Positions 16,590 to 24,034 of a DNA stretch of 64,000 nucleotides are shown piece after piece. A program made the position numbers and the translations under genes. This stretch comes from Clostridium sulfidigenes. Its GTDB lineage: Bacteria; Bacillota; Clostridia; Clostridiales; Clostridiaceae. The notes below the pieces were generated by a model. It was not told the origin of the DNA. It did no database searches and saw nothing but the letters and a program-made list of their open reading frames with translations. Numbering within the stretch: the first letter of the stretch is position 1; every line of letters begins with the position of its first letter. The DNA is taken from NCBI RefSeq assembly GCF_000732635.1, contig NZ_JPMD01000001.1, positions 248,001 through 312,000 on the forward strand. The letters run 5' to 3'.

Positions 16590-19139
16590 GTGAGTGCTAA
16601 AGAATATAGAGGGCTATCTACCAATGAAATAGAAGATAGGCTGAAAGAATACGGACTAAATGAGTTACAGAGTAAGAAAAAAGTGTCACCTATAAAAATA
16701 TTCTTATCACAATTTAATGATTTGATTATTTGGATACTAATGGTGGCAACCGTTATATCGGGTTTTATGGGGGATAAAGCAGACGCTATAACTATTCTAA
16801 TAATTATAGTAATGAATGGAATTTTAGGTTTTGTACAAGAATATAAAACTGAAAAATCCTTAGAGCAGTTAAAAAAATTATCCTCACCTACTGCTAAGGT
16901 AATAAGGGATGGAAAAATTGAAGTTATTAATTCCATATATCTAGTACCAGGAGATTTGGTTATATTAGAAAGTGGGGATAGGATACCTGCTGATAGTATT
17001 TTAGTTGAAGGAAATAATCTTATGATGGATGAATCTCTTCTAACTGGTGAATCCGTAGGAGTGCACAAGAATCCAGAGGATAGTGATAATAATATATATA
17101 TGGGAACTATCGTACTGACAGGTAGGGGAAAAGCAAAGGTATATGGAACTGGAATGAATACGGAAATGGGGAGAATAGCTCATATGCTTCACTCTATAGA
17201 AGATGAACCATCTCCATTAAAGGAAAGATTAAATTCCCTTGGAAAAGTACTTGTAGTTCTTTGCTTAACTATATGTGCGGTGGTAACCTTTTTAGGTATT
17301 TATAGAGGTGAAAATGTCTATGACATGTTTTTATCTGGGGTTAGTTTAGCCGTTGCTGCTATTCCAGAAGGGCTATCAGCTATAGTAACTGTTGCCCTTG
17401 CTTTAGGAGTATCAAGAATGCTTAAGAGAAATGCCCTAGTAAGAAAGTTACCAGCGGTGGAAACTCTAGGATGTACCTCTGTAATATGTAGTGATAAAAC
17501 AGGAACTTTAACAGAAAATAGAATGACGGTAACAGCACTTCTTCATAATGGAAAAATTCATGATATTGATGAAGACAAAAGTTTTGACCATGATATTTTA
17601 AAAAAGATATTTGTATATTGTAATGATTGTAACTATAATTATTCTTCTAATTCCATAGAAAAGGCTTTAATGGGAGACCCAACAGAGACTGCTTTAATAA
17701 AAGGCTTCTTTAAAAAGGTTTCTGAAATAGAAGGATTTAATAGTAAAGTAGAGAGGATTTTTGATATCCCCTTTGATTCTACAAGAAAAATGATGACAGT
17801 AATTGTGAAGGACGTAACTACCAAGAAGGATGTATGTTATGTTAAAGGAGCTCCAGAGCGAGTACTTGATAGATGTTCACATATATTAGTAAATGGAAGG
17901 GTAGAGCCATTAACTATTCCTTATAGAAGAAGTGTAGAAAAGCTTATTGATGATATGTCCTTTAGAGCTCTTAGATGCATTGCAGGTGCATATAAAGAGA
18001 ATAACTTAATTAAGGGAGATAAGGTGGAAAATGGTTTAATTTTTGTAGGGGTGGCAGGAATTATTGACCCACCAAGAAAAGAAGTAAAAGATGCAGTTTT
18101 AAAATGCAGGGTTGCAGGAATAAGACCAGTTATGATTACAGGTGATCACAAAAATACAGCCTTTGCCATAGGAAAAGATCTAAATATATGTAATGAAAGC
18201 AAGGAGGTAATTACAGGAGCTGAACTTGATAGAATAAATGATAAAGAACTTGAAAAATCCATAGACGATTATAGAATATTTGCAAGGGTTAGCCCTAAAC
18301 ATAAATTAAGAATAGTAAAAGCTTTTAAAAGTAGGGGTAATATTGTAGCTATGACTGGTGATGGAGTTAATGATGCTCCTGCTATTAAAGAAGCTGACAT
18401 TGGAATAGCTATGGGAATTTCAGGAACAGATGTAACTAAGGAAGCTGCATCCATGATATTATTAGATGATAACTTTGCTACTATTGTAACTGCAGTAGAA
18501 GAAGGTAGAGTTATATATGATAATATTAGAAAATTTATAAGATATCTATTATCTTGTAACTTAGGTGAAGTATTGACTATGTTCTTAGCTTCATTGTTTT
18601 ACTTAGAAGTACCACTGCTTCCAATTCAAATTTTATTTGTAAATTTAGTTACTGATGGACTTCCAGCTATAGCTCTTGGAGTAGACCCACCAAATAAAAA
18701 TATAATGTATGAAAAGCCAAGAAAAAAAGGCGAAAGTGTTTTTGCAAGGGGATTAAAAGAAAAGATATTAATTAGAGGTGCATTAATTGGTGTTTGTACA
18801 GTTCTTGCATTCTTAGCGGGTAAGTATTATGGATATGGCTTAGGAGTATGTAGAACTTTAGCCCTTGGAACTTTAATTTGCTCACAGTTAATTCACGTAT
18901 TTGAATGTAGAAGTGAAAAGTATTCTCTCTTTGAAATCAATCCATTTACCAATATGTATCTATTGGGTTCTGTTGTCATTTCAGTGACAGCACTTTTATT
19001 AGTAATATATGTTCCTATGTTACAAGGTATATTCCATACCATGTCTATAGGTATTGGACAGTGGGCAATCATTGTATTTTTCTCAGGAATAATATCATTT
19101 ATTAATAGCATTGCTACTTTTGTAGGAAACAGAACTTAA
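16590..19139 (+). CDS. Cation-translocating P-type ATPase, Ca2+ type
   Basis: An 849-residue P2-type ATPase. It shows the actuator TGES motif, the phosphorylation site SDKTGTLTEN, KGAPERVLDRC in the nucleotide domain, and the hinge GDGVNDAPAIKEADIGIAMG. Ion-site helices VAAIPEGLSAIVT (M4), LLSCNLGEV (M5) and VNLVTDGLPAIALG (M6) match SERCA/PMCA-like calcium pumps. The start is GTG at 16590 after AAGGGGGA; an overlapping ATG is immediately followed by TGA. It probably exports calcium, though Mn2+ is also carried by some relatives. Single-gene unit. Confidence 0.92.
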   Translation: MSAKEYRGLSTNEIEDRLKEYGLNELQSKKKVSPIKIFLSQFNDLIIWILMVATVISGFMGDKADAITILIIIVMNGILGFVQEYKTEKSLEQLKKLSSPTAKVIRDGKIEVINSIYLVPGDLVILESGDRIPADSILVEGNNLMMDESLLTGESVGVHKNPEDSDNNIYMGTIVLTGRGKAKVYGTGMNTEMGRIAHMLHSIEDEPSPLKERLNSLGKVLVVLCLTICAVVTFLGIYRGENVYDMFLSGVSLAVAAIPEGLSAIVTVALALGVSRMLKRNALVRKLPAVETLGCTSVICSDKTGTLTENRMTVTALLHNGKIHDIDEDKSFDHDILKKIFVYCNDCNYNYSSNSIEKALMGDPTETALIKGFFKKVSEIEGFNSKVERIFDIPFDSTRKMMTVIVKDVTTKKDVCYVKGAPERVLDRCSHILVNGRVEPLTIPYRRSVEKLIDDMSFRALRCIAGAYKENNLIKGDKVENGLIFVGVAGIIDPPRKEVKDAVLKCRVAGIRPVMITGDHKNTAFAIGKDLNICNESKEVITGAELDRINDKELEKSIDDYRIFARVSPKHKLRIVKAFKSRGNIVAMTGDGVNDAPAIKEADIGIAMGISGTDVTKEAASMILLDDNFATIVTAVEEGRVIYDNIRKFIRYLLSCNLGEVLTMFLASLFYLEVPLLPIQILFVNLVTDGLPAIALGVDPPNKNIMYEKPRKKGESVFARGLKEKILIRGALIGVCTVLAFLAGKYYGYGLGVCRTLALGTLICSQLIHVFECRSEKYSLFEINPFTNMYLLGSVVISVTALLLVIYVPMLQGIFHTMSIGIGQWAIIVFFSGIISFINSIATFVGNRT

Positions 19140-19153
19140 GAATATTTTAAGTA

Positions 19154-19264
19154 AAAAATAGCCAGGGTACTTTCTGATATTCTCATCCTTATAATAGACA
19201 GTTTTATTATTTAAACTGTCTACCATAAGGGAAGCATATCACTGTAGATACCTTGGCTATTTAT
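19154..19264. ncRNA. Long interrupted hairpin: terminator or structured RNA candidate
   Basis: About 110 bases between the convergent ATPase and lrgB genes fold as nested stems. The outer arms around AAATAGCCA and TGGCTATTT pair. Next come TGATAT (19175-19180) with ATATCA (19236-19241), then CCTTAT (19187-19192) with ATAAGG (19225-19230). Innermost is a perfect 10-bp stem (19195-19204 with 19213-19222). This is longer than needed for a terminator. No known family was recognised. Confidence 0.45.
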
Positions 19265-19351
19265 ATGCTTATAGCTTGTTAAAGTCATATATTTTTGAGA
19301 GAATTTAATTGCTTGTACAAATATATCACTGTAATTTTAAGCAGAGCCCAA

Positions 19352-20044
19352 TTACAAAAGATTAGCAAATATTGAGGCACCAATTACTGTGAATAAACCT
19401 GCCACTGCTATTGCAAGACCACTCATAGCACCCTCTATTTCTCCAATTTCCATTGCCTTTGCAGTTCCTATGGCATGGGAAGAGGTTCCGATGGCAATTC
19501 CCTTAGCAATTGGTTCATGGATATGAAATACCTTACAAATAACTTCAGCAAGGATATTACCAATAATACCAGTTACAATAATGACAGCTACTGTAATTGT
19601 AACAATTCCATTTAGCTCTTCTGAAATCCCCATTCCTATAGCTGTGGTAATGGATTTTGGAAGCAAGGTTACATACTGTTCGTGGGTAAACTGAAAAAGC
19701 AAAGCGAATAAAAATACACTTATAAGACTGGCTGCTACTCCTGAAAAAATTCCTAGTATAATAGCTTTAAAATTGTTTTTTAATAAATCCAGTTGTTCAT
19801 ATAGAGGGATTGCTAGACATACTGTTGCAGGAGTTAGTAAATAGCTTAAATATTTTGCTCCATTATTGTAACTTTCAAAATCTACTTTAAAAATAACTAA
19901 AGATGCCATTACAAAAAGAATTGAAATAAGTAAGGGATTAAAGATCCCATTATTAAATTTCTTTTTTAAAAACAACCCTATTTCATAGCCTAGAATACTG
20001 ATCACTACTCCGAAAAATGCTGAATTACATAATAAATCCTTCAA
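19352..20044 (-). CDS. lrgB: LrgB/CidB family membrane protein
   Basis: A 230-residue polytopic protein of the LrgB/CidB family, with the typical segments [34 protein letters not shown] and [20 protein letters not shown]. LrgB works with the holin-like LrgA in control of murein hydrolase activity; related proteins also move organic acids such as pyruvate or glycolate. It starts four bases inside the end of lrgA, so the two are translationally coupled on the - strand. Confidence 0.92.
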   Translation of the reverse strand: MKDLLCNSAFFGVVISILGYEIGLFLKKKFNNGIFNPLLISILFVMASLVIFKVDFESYNNGAKYLSYLLTPATVCLAIPLYEQLDLLKNNFKAIILGIFSGVAASLISVFLFALLFQFTHEQYVTLLPKSITTAIGMGISEELNGIVTITVAVIIVTGIIGNILAEVICKVFHIHEPIAKGIAIGTSSHAIGTAKAMEIGEIEGAMSGLAIAVAGLFTVIGASIFANLL

Positions 20045-20400
20045 TTCTTATTCATCCTCTCTAGCTTAATCATAAACTGGGTGACTTTACCTGTTACTAT
20101 CATTACAATAACTGTGGTTAAAATAGTTATTATAATAACAGGAATCCAAATACTCTTTAGTACGTCCCAAGAAACTAATAAACCAACTGCTGCTGGTATA
20201 AACATAAGCGGCATAATTTCTATTAAAAAAGTTCCAGTTTCCTTCACTTGTTCAAGGGAAATTATTTTTGTTTTTAAAATTATAAGCATGAGAATTAAAC
20301 CATATATACTAGCAGGAATAGGTAATGGAATAATATATTTTAATATTTCTCCAATAAAAGTTACTGCCAAAATAATTCCAAATTGACGAAAATACTTCAT
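20041..20400 (-). CDS. lrgA: LrgA/CidA family holin-like protein
   Basis: A 119-residue protein with about four membrane helices and the LrgA/CidA signature LPIPASIYGLILMLIILK followed by LIEIMPLMFIPAAVGLL. It is the first gene of an lrgAB operon. Holin-like LrgA/CidA proteins modulate autolysis, and in some bacilli the pair serves metabolite transport. The ribosome site is AAAGGGATG. A strong promoter and a 27-base palindrome lie directly upstream. Confidence 0.92.
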   Translation of the reverse strand: MKYFRQFGIILAVTFIGEILKYIIPLPIPASIYGLILMLIILKTKIISLEQVKETGTFLIEIMPLMFIPAAVGLLVSWDVLKSIWIPVIIITILTTVIVMIVTGKVTQFMIKLERMNKN

Positions 20401-20412
20401 ATAAACATCCCT

Positions 20413-20439
20413 TTCTAAATTGGTACTACCAATTTAGAA
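20413..20439. promoter_or_regulatory. Perfect 27-nt palindromic operator of lrgAB (GntR/FadR-like)
   Basis: Thirteen-base half-sites mirror exactly around C20426, with core TTGGTAcTACCAA. The site begins at the end of the lrgAB -10 box and covers the expected transcription start, so a bound protein would block transcription. TGGT-N-ACCA cores are typical of GntR-family (FadR subgroup) regulators. The regulator gene is not in this window. Confidence 0.75.
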
Positions 20440-20467
20440 TTGTACATCTTTTTTATAGGTATGTCAA
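20439..20467 (-). promoter_or_regulatory. Sigma-A promoter of lrgAB
   Basis: On the - strand the sequence reads TTGACA, a 17-base spacer, then TACAAT. The -35 box is at 20462-20467 and the -10 box at 20439-20444. This is a near-consensus housekeeping promoter. The -35 box abuts the T-run of the terminator of the upstream gene. Confidence 0.85.
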
Positions 20468-20498
20468 AAAAACACAGGATACAGATAGTATCCTGTGC
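20466..20498 (-). terminator. Terminator of the conserved gene at 20552-20983
   Basis: A perfect 10-bp stem (20473-20482 with 20488-20497) with a five-base loop is followed on the - strand by seven T residues. The T-run merges into the TTGACA of the lrgAB promoter, so termination and initiation signals share bases. Confidence 0.88.
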
Positions 20499-20551
20499 TA
20501 ACTAAAAAGTTAAGTTTTCCAATTACGCCCCAGCCAAGGGAGTTTCATTAC

Positions 20552-20983
20552 TTATTTAAATCTTCTATCTTGTCTTACTCTCTGTATCTTCTTTTGACCA
20601 CCTTCAACAGGAACTAAGTCTCTCTTATTAGTAAGGTTCATAACGTTCATTATGCTTATGTAGTCCTTAACTTTCTTTTTCTTCTTTTTCTTTTTAGAAT
20701 AATCAGGTTTTAAACCTTGGATTAATAAAGAATGACCTTGAGATACAGGAATGAATTCTGGTTTTTTAAACCATCTCTTTTTCTTATAAACACAAGTTGC
20801 TATAGTTCTAGCACTGTCTTGTTTTACTACAATAGTAACAATAATAGTATTTAAAATTCCAAGAAAAGATTTTTCCTCTGTTTTAACAGATAAAGCCCTT
20901 CCTTGAACTTGTGTTATTCTATCGCCATATCTATTTATAAAAGCATTAGAATAACTTTGTGATAATTTGTCTTTGAATCCCAT
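20552..20983 (-). CDS. Conserved clostridial protein of unknown function with poly-Lys tract
   Basis: A 143-residue protein starting MGFKDKLSQSYSNAFINRYG, of a type I recall as a small conserved Clostridium family without known function. It has no signal peptide or clear membrane helix, although ILNTIIVTIVVK is hydrophobic. A beta-rich core (RALSVKTEEKSFLG ... TCVYKKKRWFKKPEF) precedes a run of eight lysines and a basic C-terminus. The high positive charge could suit nucleic-acid or membrane-surface binding; this is speculation. Confidence 0.75.
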   Translation of the reverse strand: MGFKDKLSQSYSNAFINRYGDRITQVQGRALSVKTEEKSFLGILNTIIVTIVVKQDSARTIATCVYKKKRWFKKPEFIPVSQGHSLLIQGLKPDYSKKKKKKKKVKDYISIMNVMNLTNKRDLVPVEGGQKKIQRVRQDRRFK

Positions 20984-21225
20984 ATGAATAACTCCTTTAC
21001 ATGAAGAATAAATAACTACGTATAATATCTGACTGTATTCAAGTGTATAATATTACACAATATCATTATTATATAATAATTAAGTTGTTATAACAAGTTT
21101 ATGTTTAATTTTTAAAAATATATCATGAATTTTTAAAAATTATAATATGAATTTTTATGTTTTTGTTCCAAAAGTCCTTTTACAAGAATATTAATATACT
21201 AAATGATTTTATTTGGGAGGACAGT

Positions 21226-23517
21226 ATGAAAAGAGTTTTAAAACCCAGTGAAGTTTTGTACGATTTTGAAATTGTTGAAGATAGAGAAATAGAAGGCGAA
21301 TTTATATTGCCACAATATAAGGATGCATATAATAAAATAAAAACCTCACTTCTTTTAAATGGTGAAGGCTATAATATTTACTTAGTTGATGAATTTTGCA
21401 AGGATAGAGTAAAACATATTATTAGCTATGTAAAACATATATTGACGGGTGGAAAGCCACCAAAGGATATATGTTATGTTATAAAAGGAAATGCAAAGGA
21501 GCCTGTTCCTTTGTTTGTTAACAATGGATATGGAAATAAGCTTAAAAAGGTAGTAGACAAAATTCAAGAATTTTATGCAGAAAGTATATTTAAATTTTAT
21601 AATGGCATAGATAATAAAGAAAAAGAACACCTTATTAGTACTATTAAAGACAGGCGTAGCAAAATAGTGGGAGAATTAATTAAACTTTCTAAAGAGTATG
21701 GTTTTGAAATAAAAACTAGTGGGGAGGGATTTACATTTATACCTCTAGTTGACGGAAAAGAAATGACAGAGGATGAATTCGATAATCTTAAGGAAGAGGA
21801 AAAACTTGAAATATTAAATAAAGTTGACGAGTTAAAGATAAATGCTAATGATATATTAGAAAAGTTAAGGAATATGAAAAATGATGAAATAAATAGAATT
21901 AGAGAGATAATGGATAACTTTTTTAAAGAAGAAATGGAAGAGTTAAATGTAGTAATAGAAGAAGAATTTAATGATGATAGTGAGGCTAAGGCTTATATTC
22001 ATTACTTAATTACTGAGATTAAGGGCGAACTTGAGGAAAACTATTCTATAAGTTACGAGGATGATGAAGAAGCTATAAGAGACATTATATATAAATATGA
22101 TGTAAATGTAATTGTTGATAATTCAGATATTGAATATCCACCAGTAATCTTTGAAGAAGATCCTAGTGTATCTAACCTTTTTGGGTCTATAGATTATGAA
22201 AATCATAATAATATATATGTATCTACTGTAAAATCCATAAGAGCAGGTAGTTATGTAAGAGCTAATGGGGGATGTCTAATTCTCAGAGCCAGTAGTCTAC
22301 TTAGTAATTCTCAGTCTTATTATTATTTGAAAAGAGCTATAATATCAGAAAAAGTAGACTTAGATTACAACAGAGGATATATAGAACTATTTACTTTAAG
22401 CAGTTTAAAACCAGTACCTATGCCAATTAATACTAAAGTAATAATAATTGGGGATTATGATATTTATGACGCATTGTATAACTATGATAAAGAATTCAGA
22501 ACAATATTTAAGACGAGGGCTGACTATAGGGGAATATTGAAGGCTGAGAATAAGGTTAAAACTGTACTAATAAAAGAAATAAATAGATTGTCTAAGGAAA
22601 ATAATATTAAACCTATAACATCTAGTGGCATAAGAGAAATTGCAAAATTTTTATCTAGAAAGGCAGAAAATAAAAATAAGATACATTTTGACCATGATGA
22701 ATTATCAAACCTTATAATACAAGCTAATTATAAAGCAGCAGAAGAGGTAAGGGAATTTATTGATGGAGATGATATAGAGAACATTGCTTATAGGAAAGAA
22801 CCTATAGAAAGAGAATATCTAGAGTTATATGATGAAAAAAAATTGTTAATAGATGTTTCAGGAAGCAAGGTGGGACAAATTAACGGGCTTTCTGTCATTG
22901 ATACGGGATATACAAGTTTTGGTAAACCTGTTAAAATAACCTGTACTTGTTTTAAGGGGGAAGGAAAAATCATTGATGCTCAAAGGGAATCCAACCTAAG
23001 TGGTAAAATTCATACTAAGGGAATTAATATTTTAAAAGGATATATTAATAATATCAATGGAGGATATAAAACTCTACCAGTAGATTTCAATCTTAGCTTT
23101 GAGCAGTTATATGGAGTTATAGATGGTGATAGTGCATCAGTAGCTGAAGCATTAGCTATAATATCTGCGCTTTGCAAGATTCCAATCAAACAAAATATTT
23201 CAATTACTGGATCCATAAATCAATTTGGGCAAGTACAGCCTATAGGTGGTGTAAATGAAAAAATTGAAGGATTTTTTGAAGTGTGTAAAATCATGGATGA
23301 TACGGAAGGAAAGGGAGTTGTTATTCCTCTATCTAATAAAGATGATTTAGTGCTTTCAAGAGAAGTTGAGAGAGCAATCTTTGAAGGTAAATTTAAAATA
23401 TATACTATGGAAACTGTAGAAGATGCCATGGAGTTAGTATTTGATGTTGAAGAAATTACTATGGATAATATAATGGAGCTAATAAGTAAGCAGTGTATGG
23501 AATATGAGAAGAAATGA
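21226..23517 (+). CDS. Lon-family protease with degenerate ATPase motifs (LonC-like)
   Basis: A 763-residue protein. The C-terminal Lon protease domain is intact: catalytic Ser636 in GDSASVAEALAI and Lys679 in GGVNEKIEGF are 43 residues apart, the same spacing as in E. coli Lon. The N-terminal AAA_32-type region keeps the family outline (GYNIY..., ANGG.LIL, MPINTKVIIIGD, EFRTIFKTRADY), but the P-loop position reads LVDEFCKDRV (near residues 52-61) with no GxxGxGK. The Walker B position reads CLILRASSLL, without its acidic residue. This resembles ATP-independent Lon-like LonC proteases. ATG 21226 follows GGGAGGACAGT; an earlier ATG at 21157 lacks a ribosome site. Confidence 0.88.
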   Translation: MKRVLKPSEVLYDFEIVEDREIEGEFILPQYKDAYNKIKTSLLLNGEGYNIYLVDEFCKDRVKHIISYVKHILTGGKPPKDICYVIKGNAKEPVPLFVNNGYGNKLKKVVDKIQEFYAESIFKFYNGIDNKEKEHLISTIKDRRSKIVGELIKLSKEYGFEIKTSGEGFTFIPLVDGKEMTEDEFDNLKEEEKLEILNKVDELKINANDILEKLRNMKNDEINRIREIMDNFFKEEMEELNVVIEEEFNDDSEAKAYIHYLITEIKGELEENYSISYEDDEEAIRDIIYKYDVNVIVDNSDIEYPPVIFEEDPSVSNLFGSIDYENHNNIYVSTVKSIRAGSYVRANGGCLILRASSLLSNSQSYYYLKRAIISEKVDLDYNRGYIELFTLSSLKPVPMPINTKVIIIGDYDIYDALYNYDKEFRTIFKTRADYRGILKAENKVKTVLIKEINRLSKENNIKPITSSGIREIAKFLSRKAENKNKIHFDHDELSNLIIQANYKAAEEVREFIDGDDIENIAYRKEPIEREYLELYDEKKLLIDVSGSKVGQINGLSVIDTGYTSFGKPVKITCTCFKGEGKIIDAQRESNLSGKIHTKGINILKGYINNINGGYKTLPVDFNLSFEQLYGVIDGDSASVAEALAIISALCKIPIKQNISITGSINQFGQVQPIGGVNEKIEGFFEVCKIMDDTEGKGVVIPLSNKDDLVLSREVERAIFEGKFKIYTMETVEDAMELVFDVEEITMDNIMELISKQCMEYEKK

Positions 23518-23565
23518 TAGTAAAGAAAAGGTGGAAATTCCATGAAACCCCCATGAATAGAACAA

Positions 23566-23593
23566 ATAGTTAACTATTTATATAGTTAACTAT
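23566..23593. repeat. Tandem palindrome ATAGTTAACTAT x2
   Basis: The 12-base palindrome ATAGTTAACTAT occurs at 23566-23577 and 23582-23593, starts 16 bases apart. The copies could be paired operator sites or form one 12-bp hairpin with a TTAT loop. It lies about 50 bases after the Lon-like gene. Confidence 0.55.
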
Positions 23594-23743
23594 ATCCATA
23601 TATTAACAGTTATATATATAAAAATTAATATATTAATATATTGAAATAGTGATATAGGTATATAACTAGCTAGTTTTATGGGAATGTATTAGCATATCAT
23701 ATATTTTCAATATTGAGGGAATAAATATACAATAAGTGTAAAG

Positions 23744-23794
23744 TGGAGAGTATTATGCAACTTTTAAGGTGATGAGTTGTAATAATACCCTCCA
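23744..23794 (+). terminator. Probable terminator or RNA hairpin after the Lon-like gene
   Basis: TGGAG, GTATTAT and CAAC pair with GTTG, ATAATAC and CTCCA, with small mismatches between the blocks. The sequence TTTATATTT follows. It is 230 bases past the stop, so it could end the Lon-like transcript or a separate short RNA. Confidence 0.5.
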
Positions 23795-23837
23795 TTTATA
23801 TTTAATTAAGTTATTTAAAATAGAGCGATTGCCTTTG

Positions 23838-23871
23838 GAAGAGCAGTTTAATTATATAGGTTTTGCTCTTC
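23838..23871. repeat. 8-bp inverted repeat GAAGAGCA/TGCTCTTC
   Basis: GAAGAGCA at 23838-23845 pairs exactly with TGCTCTTC at 23864-23871 across an 18-base loop. It is a further hairpin in the Lon-chemoreceptor gap. No function is evident. Confidence 0.4.
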
Positions 23872-23950
23872 GAAACATCCATTTTAGTTTTATAACTTCA
23901 ATCAACTACATACCTAATTAATAATTGTATATTAGTATAATTATTCTATA

Positions 23951-23978
23951 TAAAGAATTTTACGAATGTTGCGAAAAT
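23951..23978 (+). promoter_or_regulatory. Possible sigma-28 (SigD) promoter of the chemoreceptor
   Basis: TAAA at 23951-23954, 16 bases, then GCGAAAAT at 23971-23978 partly matches the flagellar sigma consensus TAAA-N15-GCCGATAA. Chemoreceptors are usual SigD targets and the sigma gene is in this window. The match to the -10 element is imperfect. Confidence 0.35.
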
Positions 23979-24034
23979 TAAAATATAAAGTTTAAAAAAC
24001 TTTATATTAATAAATTTTGAATGGGGATGGGTAT

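Larger units (their letters stand above)
23518..24034 (+). other. Long intergenic region rich in inverted repeats
   Basis: I see no credible gene in these 517 bases. From left to right they hold twin ATAGTTAACTAT palindromes (23566 and 23582), a long interrupted hairpin at 23744-23794, an 8-bp GAAGAGCA hairpin at 23838-23871, a possible sigma-28 promoter near 23951-23978, and an 11-bp hairpin at 23982-24008 just before the chemoreceptor's ribosome site. Confidence 0.6.

Noticed and set aside
23518..24034. c-di-GMP riboswitch before the chemoreceptor
   Set aside because: Conserved GEMM core sequences are not present. The hairpins are A+T-rich and do not fit that fold.
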